Assembly (NCBI RefSeq): GCF_000732535.1
Contig: NZ_APNK01000023.1
Coordinates: forward strand, 1-60,532
From: Salinisphaera hydrothermalis C41B8
GTDB taxonomy: Bacteria; Pseudomonadota; Gammaproteobacteria; Nevskiales; Salinisphaeraceae
Direction of reading: 5' to 3'
Length of the DNA: 60,532 nucleotides
Of this stretch, positions 53,867 to 60,532 are shown piece by piece; position 1 is the first letter of the stretch, and each line of letters begins with the position of its first letter. The position numbers were made by a program, and so were the translations under genes. The notes under the pieces are model-generated. The model searched no databases. It was not told the DNA's origin and saw nothing but the letters and a program-made list of their open reading frames with translations.

Positions 53867-54805
53867 CTAGGCGAGGGGGTGGAGACCCTGGTCTTTTTGC
53901 TGAGTATCGCGCGCATAATCGCGCGGCGAACAACCCATCACACGCTTGAATGCGGTACTGAACGCGCTTTCGGAAGCGTAGCCGAGCGACATCGCTATCG
54001 CGGAGATCGGCTCGGCATCCGCGCTTAAGCGGTCGCTTGCCAGAAGCATACGCCAGCGCGTCAGATAATCGATCGGTGACGATCCGACCATCGTCTTGAA
54101 GCGGCGGGCGAAACTCGAGCGTGACATACCCGCTTTCGAAGCAAGCCGCGGCAAGGTCCAGCGCGTGCCCGGGTCGGCGTGAATGGCGCCAATGGCTTTA
54201 GCTATTTGGGGATCGCTCAGGGCAAACAGCCAGCCGGCGTTTTGGTTAATGCCATGGGCCAGATAGAGCCGAAGGGCGTGAACCAGCATCAGGTGAGCCA
54301 GATGCTGGGCGATCAAGGCATTGCCAGGCCGCTCGTCGAGCAACTCCCGGCGCATGCGCTCCAATGCCCAACGCAGTTCCGTTTTATCGTGCTGCTCGTG
54401 CAAGTGGATGATGGGCGGCATCGCACCAAGCAGAATTTCGGTATGGGCGCCGGCGAAGACGAAATGACCGCCGAGGATCAGCGTTTCATGGCCGCCATTG
54501 ATCGTCGCCACGCCATTGTTCCACCCGTCCCGCCTCAGATCGAGAAACGGTACGGGATCGAGGTCGAGCCGCCGCGCCAGACGAAACGGACGCCCGTTGG
54601 GCAGCAGAATGCAGTCGCCGGCCTGCAACTGCACCGCATGATCCACGCCTTCGACAGCGAGCCAGCACGTGCCGGACACCAGTGCGTAACACTTGATCCC
54701 GCTGTGGGCCTGGAACGCGATCGACCAGTCGCCCCCGAGGTCGAAGCCGCCGGCGACGTAGGTCACCGGCTTGAGTAGGCGAAGCACGTCCGATAACGGA
54801 TCCAT
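53867..54805 (-). CDS. AraC family transcriptional regulator
   Basis: 312 aa. An N-terminal cupin-like sensing domain (Cupin_6; DVLRLLKPVTYVAGGFDLGGDWSIAFQAHSGIKCYALVSGTCWLAV) and a C-terminal AraC DNA-binding domain with two helix-turn-helices (WTLPRLASKAGMSRSSFARRFKTMVGSSPIDYLTRWRM and ISAIAMSLGYASESAFSTAFKRVMGCSPRDYAR). It is divergent from the NAD-epimerase gene at 54926, its probable target. Confidence 0.94.
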   Translation of the reverse strand: MDPLSDVLRLLKPVTYVAGGFDLGGDWSIAFQAHSGIKCYALVSGTCWLAVEGVDHAVQLQAGDCILLPNGRPFRLARRLDLDPVPFLDLRRDGWNNGVATINGGHETLILGGHFVFAGAHTEILLGAMPPIIHLHEQHDKTELRWALERMRRELLDERPGNALIAQHLAHLMLVHALRLYLAHGINQNAGWLFALSDPQIAKAIGAIHADPGTRWTLPRLASKAGMSRSSFARRFKTMVGSSPIDYLTRWRMLLASDRLSADAEPISAIAMSLGYASESAFSTAFKRVMGCSPRDYARDTQQKDQGLHPLA

Positions 54806-54925
54806 AAATGTTCTGAGACGATTACGAAATTATTAGAGACTTTAAAGCATAGTTCGTCCCAGTTCGATCGCCTATGCTCAACGCTCCCGCCGCTCCGGCG
54901 GCCTGTTTTTGTAAGGAGCAAGCTG

Positions 54926-55846
54926 ATGCGCGTATTCGTAACCGGTGCGACCGGGTGGGTGGGGGCAGCGGTGGTCAAAGAGCTGATCGATGCCGGTCAT
55001 CAAGTTCTCGGGCTGGCCCGCTCCGAGGACAGCGCTCGTATGCTCGTCGAAGCCGGAGCCCGCGTGCACGAGGGCGCGTTGGATGATCTGCACAGCCTGC
55101 GGGCGGGAGCGTCCGAGTGCGACGGCGTCATTCACACCGCGTTTAAAAGCGACTTTTCCCAGTTTCAAAAAAACGCCGATCTGGATCGCCGCGTCATTGA
55201 GGCCATCGGCGACGTGCTGGCTGGGTCAAATCGCCCGTTCGTAACAACATCCGGAACCTTGATGATCGCGATGGCCACACCCGGCCGCTTGGGCACCGAA
55301 CAAGACACGCCCGATGCCTCGATCCCGCGCGTACCGTCGGAGCTTGCGACGCTGTCGCTGGCGTCCCGGGGCGTTCGCGCTTCCGTAATGCGCTTGCCGC
55401 CGTCCGTACATGGCGATGGCGATCGGGGATTTGTTCCTCGCCTTATCGATATCGCGCGCCAGACCGGTGTTTCGGGCTTTATCGGCGACGGCAGCAACCG
55501 CTGGCCAGCCGTTCATCGCGCCGATGCGGCCCGCGCCTTCCGGCTCGCGCTGGAAAACGGCCAGGCCGGCGCTCGCTATCACGCAGTCGACGACGACGGC
55601 ATACCCGTTCGCGAGCTGGCGGAAATCATCGGTCGACGACTGGGCGTACCGGCCGCCTCAATAGACCCCGACAAAATACAGGCACATTTCGGTTTCCTCG
55701 CCATGTTCATCGGCCTGGACGCACCGGTTTCCAGCATGCAGACCCGCGAGCAACTCGGCTGGACGCCGGTCGAGCGCGGGTTGTTGGCCGACTTGGCACA
55801 AGGCCGCTATTTCGATGGGACGAAAAGTAAATTCACGAGCGGCTGA
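54926..55846 (+). CDS. NAD-dependent epimerase/dehydratase family protein (atypical SDR)
   Basis: 306 aa. Rossmann motif MRVFVTGATGWVGAAVVKELIDAGH at the N terminus, then DGVIHTAFKSDFSQF, the typical NADH-binding atypical SDR pattern, and ASVMRLPPSVHGDGDRGFVPRLIDIARQTGVSGFIGDGSNRWPAVHRADAARAFRLAL. The classical YxxxK active site is not evident (SELATLSLASRG in its place), as in this SDR_a group. AAGGAG precedes the start, and the 5' region has a CCGCC/GGCGG hairpin. Substrate unknown. Confidence 0.93.
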   Translation: MRVFVTGATGWVGAAVVKELIDAGHQVLGLARSEDSARMLVEAGARVHEGALDDLHSLRAGASECDGVIHTAFKSDFSQFQKNADLDRRVIEAIGDVLAGSNRPFVTTSGTLMIAMATPGRLGTEQDTPDASIPRVPSELATLSLASRGVRASVMRLPPSVHGDGDRGFVPRLIDIARQTGVSGFIGDGSNRWPAVHRADAARAFRLALENGQAGARYHAVDDDGIPVRELAEIIGRRLGVPAASIDPDKIQAHFGFLAMFIGLDAPVSSMQTREQLGWTPVERGLLADLAQGRYFDGTKSKFTSG

Positions 55847-56089
55847 ATGGTCCGCGGCGCAACCAAGCAGTGACAGAGGACGATCTCTACCAAACGAATT
55901 CGAAGGCGAAGCGGCGGTAGGGGTAGGACGCGTGAGGCCCGAGACGCTGGGCGGTGGAAGAAGGAGTCGAGCGAGGCGAAGGCGCCGGCCACTGGGCCTG
56001 CCTCCTACTGCCGGCACCGTATAAGCCGCGCCTTTGGCCAAAGCGGGGCAAATTGCGGGCGAGGATCGCGAGCACTACACTGACTGGCG

Positions 56090-56390
56090 CTAGGGCGTGT
56101 TGAGGTTTCGTGCGAGTCCGCGCCAAGCGCTGTTTTGCGGCAAGACGAGGCGTAGCGAACGGGGCGTAGTCGTTACGCGAGAGAGCTACAACGCTGGATT
56201 GCCGTCGTGTCGTCAATTTATATGGGCGCTTGTCCCTTCGGGTTGGGCCGCCCATAAAAAATTAACCATGGGCGCCCGGCGGCGTTGCGAGTCTGGGTCG
56301 TGGCACGCCACGACGCGGCGACTCGCGCCTTGCCGGACACGATTTGCGCACGCCAACGCGGCGCTCGGACGAAACCTCAACACGCCCTGG
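56090..56390 (+). repeat. CTAGGG palindromic element, copy R3 with AT-rich replacement
   Basis: 301 bp, ends CTAGGGCGTGTTGAGGTTTC and ...CAACACGCCCTGG (two mismatches between the ends). It is in R2 orientation, with hairpin A left arm intact (CAAGCGCTGTTTTGCGGCAA), but the right arm of A and left arm of B are replaced by AT-rich sequence. The replacement makes a new stem, TATGGGCG (56221-56228) with CGCCCATA (56249-56256). The element is in the gap between the epimerase and the GGDEF gene. Confidence 0.88.
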
Positions 56391-56491
56391 GTCCGGCGGG
56401 TACGGAGTGAAGCATTCGCCAGGAATGAATGCGGAGACTCTCAAGAGGGGCGGATGACGCATCGGCGGGTCCGGATGGTGTGGCGCTGACA

Positions 56492-57367
56492 ATGCAGGAA
56501 TTCGACACGCGTACCGCGCCGCTCACGATTAAGTCGGGTCCGGAGGTCGGTTGGCTGCGTCGGTTGGTACGACGCGCGGGGGTCTGGTGGGGCACGTTGC
56601 TGTTCGTGGCAGTCGGCATCGTGACTTCGTTCGCGATCACCGGGACCGCCATGGCCGTAGCGGGGTTGCCAGACATGATGATTGGCTATGTCTGCGCCCT
56701 GATCTGTTCTGTGACCCTCGTGCCCCTGATGGCGGGCAGCCTGCTATCGCTCATCCGGCGTCTGGATGAAGCCGAAAGCCAGCTCTACCATCTGGCGCGG
56801 ACTGACGAGCTGACCGGCCTGCCGAATCGCCGCGCCCTGATCGAGGCCGGCCTGCGATGCTCCGGGCCTCGCGCGGTCTTGATGATCGATGTCGATTACT
56901 TCAAGCGCATCAACGATACCTATGGCCATCAGATCGGTGATCTCGTCCTCTATGAAGTGGCCGGTCGATTGGCGTCGCAATTCGCTAGGGCTGGCCTGCT
57001 GTGTCGTTTTGGGGGCGAGGAGTTCACCGTTTTGCTCAACGACACAGACCGCCAGAGCGCGCATGACCTGGCCGAACGTGCCCGCCGGAACATGGCCGAG
57101 ACACCGCTACAGGTCGCCGACTTGCCCGCGCTGCACGTCACCGTGAGTATCGGCATCGCTGTGACGTCGGTCGATCATTCGCTGGCTACAGACAAACTCA
57201 TTGATGCGGCGGACCGTGAGGTCTATCGGGCCAAGCATAAGGGACGAAACTGTGTATGTCTGGCCGATACCACGGCCGACCCGCCCGGTTCGGATGAGTC
57301 ACCGCCGTACTGTTCCGAAGACGGGGCGAGCGAGGGGCAAAACACGGCGGTTTCCGGCGCCGCATAA
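56492..57367 (+). CDS. Membrane GGDEF diguanylate cyclase
   Basis: 291 aa from ATG 56492 (MQEFDTR), though the start is uncertain because the ribosome site is weak. Two membrane helices (GTLLFVAVGIVTSFAITGTAMAVAG and MIGYVCALICSVTLVPLMAGSLL), then a GGDEF domain (RTDELTGLPNRRALIEAGL, MIDVDYFKRINDTYGHQIGD, CRFGGEEFTVLL). The catalytic GGEEF is intact and no RxxD inhibitory site is seen. The third diguanylate cyclase in this window. Confidence 0.9.
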   Translation: MQEFDTRTAPLTIKSGPEVGWLRRLVRRAGVWWGTLLFVAVGIVTSFAITGTAMAVAGLPDMMIGYVCALICSVTLVPLMAGSLLSLIRRLDEAESQLYHLARTDELTGLPNRRALIEAGLRCSGPRAVLMIDVDYFKRINDTYGHQIGDLVLYEVAGRLASQFARAGLLCRFGGEEFTVLLNDTDRQSAHDLAERARRNMAETPLQVADLPALHVTVSIGIAVTSVDHSLATDKLIDAADREVYRAKHKGRNCVCLADTTADPPGSDESPPYCSEDGASEGQNTAVSGAA

Positions 57368-57442
57368 TAAGTTCGCCTCGCCAAAAATTAGAGGCTTAGG
57401 CGAATTTCGTCGTACATGAGTCGGGTTTGATTCATACCCGGC

Positions 57443-57814
57443 ATGGGCGGGAATGGCAGGCGGGCAAGACCCCTCCTCGGCTTGTTGCCAGGTCAATTCG
57501 AGGTGCTGGCCACGCGCAAGCGATCCGGCGAACCTGATGCGCTATTACCGACTGAGCTGTAGCGGCTGATGATGATTTCGTCGGGCGGCGTAACCAGTCG
57601 TGTCGATCGGCTTGAAAAGGCGGGTCTAGTTCGTCGTAGACGCAGTCCAAAAGATCGGCGAAGCGTTCAGGTCGAGCTGACAACCAAAGGGTTGGCCAAA
57701 ATCGATGCCATACTCGAGTGGTCACAAAGAGATTGCTCAAAGGCCTCGGGGCCGAGACACCGAGATATGGAGAAGCCGGGTTTCTCGCGATTCTTGCTTG
57801 GCGCAGATCCTTGA
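57443..57814 (+). pseudogene. MarR family regulator, disrupted by a stop codon
   Basis: The frame from ATG 57443 reads FEVLATRKRSGEPDALLPTEL then TAG (57560-57562), and continues RLMMISSGGVTSRVDRLEKAGLVRRRRSPKDRRSVQVELTTKGLAKIDAIL, a clear MarR winged helix (wing DRRSVQVELT). The N-terminal helix is shortened, and after about 57725 the sequence no longer looks like MarR and may be frame-shifted. Dead regulator or pseudogene; a single-base error could explain only the stop. Confidence 0.75.
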
Positions 57815-57961
57815 AGCGCATGAACTCTTAACCAGCCCGACGCGTCTGGATGGGCTGTTATAGCGTCTGGCGCACCACAGTTGTGGTAGATTTTAGTTTC
57901 GAACGATGGGCGCGCGGCAATGCGGCCATCACATGATCTGCGACAACGCAGGAGGCTGGTC

Positions 57962-58297
57962 ATGGCTACTGAAAGTGTTCGCCTATCACGTGCCATTCTT
58001 GGTCAGGCACGAAAGGAAGCGGGCGTGATGTCTCGCACCGTTCAGGCCCAGCTGGAGCATTGGGCTCGTGTCGGCCAGGCGATCGAGAACGCGCCGGGGT
58101 ATGACCGGACCAAGGTGCACGACGCACTCCGCGGGCATATCTCTCCCGACGAACTGGACCCTTATGAGCGGTCCGTATACGACGTGGAGCATGAGGCCAT
58201 CATGGAGAAGGCGGGCGACGAAGAAAGAGCCTTTTTTAAACAGCTCGCTGACAAGCAGCGCGCCGCAGGCGTCAATTCGGAAGACTTAGGCACCTGA
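57962..58297 (+). CDS. ParD-like antitoxin
   Basis: 111 aa from ATG 57962 with GGAGG just upstream. N-terminal ESVRLSRAILGQARKEAGVMSRTVQAQLEHWARVGQAIE fits the ParD-like family (ribbon-helix-helix type, PF11903), which are antitoxins of hybrid modules. The C-terminal half is acidic and helical and should bind the toxin. The stop is 19 bases before the ATG of the zeta-type toxin gene. It probably autoregulates the pair. Confidence 0.85.
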   Translation: MATESVRLSRAILGQARKEAGVMSRTVQAQLEHWARVGQAIENAPGYDRTKVHDALRGHISPDELDPYERSVYDVEHEAIMEKAGDEERAFFKQLADKQRAAGVNSEDLGT

Positions 58298-58316
58298 GGT
58301 GGAGTCGAGGCCGACG

Positions 58317-58880
58317 ATGTATGTGCTCGCCGGCCCGAACGGCGCCGGCAAGTCGACGCTCTATGAGCAACGGGTTCGCGCCATCACCGACGTCCCATTC
58401 GTGAACGCGGATGAGATACGGCAGGAAAGACAGGCTCAAGGCGAAGAACTGGATGCCTACGAGGCCGCGCGCTTGGCTGGGGCGACGCGCGATGCGTATC
58501 TGCACGAGAGGCGCTCGTTCGTTACCGAAACCGTTTTCTCGCACGAGAGCAAGCTCGATCTGATCCGAAATGCCCAGGCCCAGGGTTTTCGTGTCGTGAT
58601 CTTCCACGTCAACGTTCAGAGTGCCGACATATCCGTGGCCCGCGTGCGTTTTCGCGTGACTCAGGGCGGGCACGACGTACCCGAGCATAAAATCCGCGAG
58701 CGATACGAACGCAACAAGCGGCATATTCGAGCGGCCGTGGCATTGGCCGATCTCGCCCAGATCTTCGACAGCTCGAAGGCGAATGCGCCAGCGCGACATA
58801 TTCTGACCTTCAAGCAAGGCCAGCTTGATAAAGCCGCGGACCATATCCCGGGCTGGGCCAAGGCAATCTACGGTCTGTAA
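58317..58880 (+). CDS. Zeta toxin-family kinase
   Basis: 187 aa from ATG 58317 (GAGG six bases upstream); a GTG at 58299 is possible and would add six residues. P-loop MYVLAGPNGAGKSTLYEQ, the FVNADEIRQE catalytic-Asp strand, ETVFSHESKLDLI, and RFRVTQGGHDVPEHKIRERYERNKRHI (arginine-rich substrate/lid region) mark a zeta/UMP-type toxin that phosphorylates UDP-N-acetylglucosamine or similar. Toxicity is inferred. Paired with the ParD-like antitoxin rather than the epsilon antitoxin. Confidence 0.9.
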   Translation: MYVLAGPNGAGKSTLYEQRVRAITDVPFVNADEIRQERQAQGEELDAYEAARLAGATRDAYLHERRSFVTETVFSHESKLDLIRNAQAQGFRVVIFHVNVQSADISVARVRFRVTQGGHDVPEHKIRERYERNKRHIRAAVALADLAQIFDSSKANAPARHILTFKQGQLDKAADHIPGWAKAIYGL

Positions 58881-59061
58881 GTGCTCGCCCACGCAGGCGA
58901 ACAGTAGAGCGCAGGGTGGTGGGGAGGCTCGCATTGTGCGCAAAATCTAAAGATAGACTTTATAAATCCCCTCAATTGGAGCGGCCGCGAACCGGGCGGC
59001 GCCGGCAGTCGCCCGAGGCTCTTGCGCTTGGCCGCATGCAGGGACTGCGGCAAAGCTGCCG

Positions 59062-60273
59062 TCAGATGTCTTCTCGCGAGGCTTTGTTGAGCCGCGTCAC
59101 CTTGCGATGACGCATACGCTGGCGGTAACCATAAGTCGCGTTGCGAACCGTTGTATCGCCCTCCAGGCTCAGGCCGAGCGCACCGGTAATCGTGGCCACC
59201 GAGGTAATTAGCCAGGCGAGGCCCAGATAAGTGCCGAGCCCGACAGGATGACCGAGTATCTGTTGCAGGTAATGGCCGGGGATGAAAATCAAGGACGTCG
59301 TAAAAAACAGAGCGAAAAGCCCCAGGTAATAACACACCACGCCGATAAACAGCGTGGTCAGTGTGGTGGCGTTATACAGCCAGACGAGGGCAAACCTCGT
59401 GTTTGCGCTTCTGGGTTCCCACAACCCATGCGCGATTGTGATCCAGGCAATCATCGCGGTGAACGAGGTGCCCATAAGTGCGATAAGGCGCGTTGCGCCG
59501 TATGCATCGCTCAAATGCCAGAGCGTCGGGAACACCAGGCCGTAGGTTCCGGTCGCGAACGCAATGGCGACCACCCGTTTGAACGAGGGCAGAATCGTCC
59601 ACGGCCGGTTGGCGTGCACCATGCCCGCCAATAGCTGGATATAACCGCGCCAGCGGCTTGTGGTGACGAAGCGGACATCGATCGCCGATTCGTTTGGTAT
59701 AAGACGCTGAAGAGAAACGAACGGCCAAAAATAGCGGCTACTCACCAGCTCACGGGCATTGACGCTGATGTCGCCGCGCTGTCCGTAGCGGCCGGCGCGG
59801 CGTGCCATGTGTGCTTGCTGACGGTCGCGCGCCGCATCCGAACTGCCATGATGCATTTCATTGACTAGTTGTAGGATGGCATCCCGCAATCGCCGCGTCG
59901 GCTGGACGAACCCCAAGGCGGGCTGAGACAAAACGCTCGCGCCATGCCGGCCGTCCGCTTCGGCGATCGTGAGCCGACCGTGGCGCACGATCGGCAGATC
60001 CGTTACGCATACCACATACTGCCACCCCTGGCTCTGCATGACCTGGCGTGCCTTGGCGATAATGTGCTCCGTATCGTCTTCGGCTCCGATCAGTGGATCG
60101 GTCATGGTCTCGACATGCCAGACCAACCGATCATCGATGCACTGGCGCAGCAATTCCGGCAAGTTGGCGACGATGCGCCCCACGGCCGCCTCTGGCAGAT
60201 CGGGCGCCGGAATTAAACCTAATGTCGCCTCGACGCGCGAAGCTGGCGCCGTATCGTGTTGCTCTGACCGCAT
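59062..60273 (-). CDS. Uncharacterised membrane protein with an actinobacterial-like N-terminal domain
   Basis: 403 aa from ATG 60273. The N-terminal half (to about 165) reads LGLIPAPDLPEAAVGRIVANLPELLRQCIDDRLVWHVE, then YVVCVTDLPIVRHGRLTIAEADGRHGASVLSQPALGF, a pattern I recall from actinobacterial proteins of unknown function (often mislabelled as methylene-tetrahydrofolate dehydrogenase). The C-terminal half has four to five membrane helices (VVAIAFATGTYGLVFPTLW, LIALMGTSFTAMIAWITIAHGLW, TTLTTLFIGVVCYYLGLFALFFTTSLIFIPG). Function unknown; neighbouring toxin-antitoxin genes hint at accessory DNA. Confidence 0.75.
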   Translation of the reverse strand: MRSEQHDTAPASRVEATLGLIPAPDLPEAAVGRIVANLPELLRQCIDDRLVWHVETMTDPLIGAEDDTEHIIAKARQVMQSQGWQYVVCVTDLPIVRHGRLTIAEADGRHGASVLSQPALGFVQPTRRLRDAILQLVNEMHHGSSDAARDRQQAHMARRAGRYGQRGDISVNARELVSSRYFWPFVSLQRLIPNESAIDVRFVTTSRWRGYIQLLAGMVHANRPWTILPSFKRVVAIAFATGTYGLVFPTLWHLSDAYGATRLIALMGTSFTAMIAWITIAHGLWEPRSANTRFALVWLYNATTLTTLFIGVVCYYLGLFALFFTTSLIFIPGHYLQQILGHPVGLGTYLGLAWLITSVATITGALGLSLEGDTTVRNATYGYRQRMRHRKVTRLNKASREDI

Positions 60274-60532
60274 CGTTGACTTTGGCGATTTGCAGGTAAC
60301 GAGTTGTTTGGGCGATCCAATTTGGGGGCTCGGGCGAAGATTGCAATCGGGGCGGCCGCCCGCCTGACTCCAGCGTTGGCCCGCACCGCAGATCGAGCAT
60401 TTCGCATTTCGGATAGGAAACAGTGGAATTCCGACTCGGAGCAAGAAATCGGGATAACCAGCGTCCACGGCCGAGCTATATGCAAGTCTGGTGTATGGAG
60501 ACTTGATCAAGCGGCGCTCCGGCGGTCCTGGG
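60274..60532. other. Window end, no gene seen
   Basis: Upstream of the membrane protein. The frame continues to 60510 but lacks conserved sequence and a ribosome site, so it is likely leader or the beginning of a gene beyond the window. Confidence 0.4.

Noticed and set aside
1-60532. CRISPR arrays, prophage or replication origin
   Set aside because: No regularly spaced direct repeats, phage structural genes or integrase, and no dnaA-box cluster were seen.

Overview
The window looks like chromosomal DNA of a high-GC (roughly 62-65%), halophilic or marine gammaproteobacterium. A Salinisphaera-like genome is my best guess. This is inferred from the gamma-type 5S rRNA 3' end, an Escherichia-type IlvD, a wax ester synthase/DGAT, halophile-type glycine/sarcosine-methyltransferase-like and betaine-binding proteins, and a PEP-CTERM protein. 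No sequence search was possible. It is ordinary housekeeping and accessory chromosome: no prophage, CRISPR array, transposase or replication origin was seen.

Layout. 1-84: end of a 5S rRNA gene with its terminator, i.e. the end of an rRNA operon. 0.6-10.6 kb: hemerythrin, MFS/alcohol dehydrogenase, DUF2938, LysR divergent from ilvD, a second MFS with a MarR regulator, and a divergent glutathione peroxidase; a 19-bp palindrome lies in the marR-gpx gap. 10.7-15.2 kb: VOC protein, Hsp20, CYTH-CHAD protein, wax ester synthase. 15.9-19.5 kb: a compact methyltransferase / choline-kinase-like / HAD phosphatase / betaine-type binding protein cluster that could form a phosphobase route to choline. 19.6-26.2 kb: a PAS-GAF-GGDEF enzyme, an XpaC-TelA pair, then a phosphate block (DUF47, Pit, PPK2). 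26.4-28.9 kb: UPF0261 (Tm-1-like), PEP-hydrolase-family TIM barrel and SRPBCC operon. 29-31 kb: DEAD-box helicase. 31.4-32.5 kb: a choice-of-anchor A, PEP-CTERM protein behind a convincing sigma-54 promoter. 32.6-38.9 kb: regulators and small enzymes, including a frameshifted LysR gene and a DUF1479/ROK divergent pair. 39.3-44.2 kb: succinate-semialdehyde-type dehydrogenase, HD hydrolase, GGDEF protein, and a D,D-carboxypeptidase whose KTG motif reads KPG. 44.5-57.4 kb: DUF302, HAD, phospholipase D lipoprotein, DUF2076, WG-repeat protein, cupin, LysE/LysR, AraC/SDR and another GGDEF protein, interspersed with copies of a palindromic repeat. 57.4-60.3 kb: a broken MarR gene, a ParD-like/zeta toxin module and a membrane protein with actinobacterial-looking relatives.

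The least explained structure is a family of about 274-bp intergenic elements (45019-45292, 48514-48787, 56090-56390, plus remnants at 53665 and 1203). They have terminal inverted repeats of up to 27 perfect base pairs beginning CTAGGG, and two internal hairpins. Differences between copies are mirrored on both arms, so base pairing appears to be maintained. Both strands of these elements are open, so automatic annotation is likely to call false 87-88 aa proteins there. The methyltransferase-kinase-phosphatase cluster is the best candidate for a new metabolic unit.
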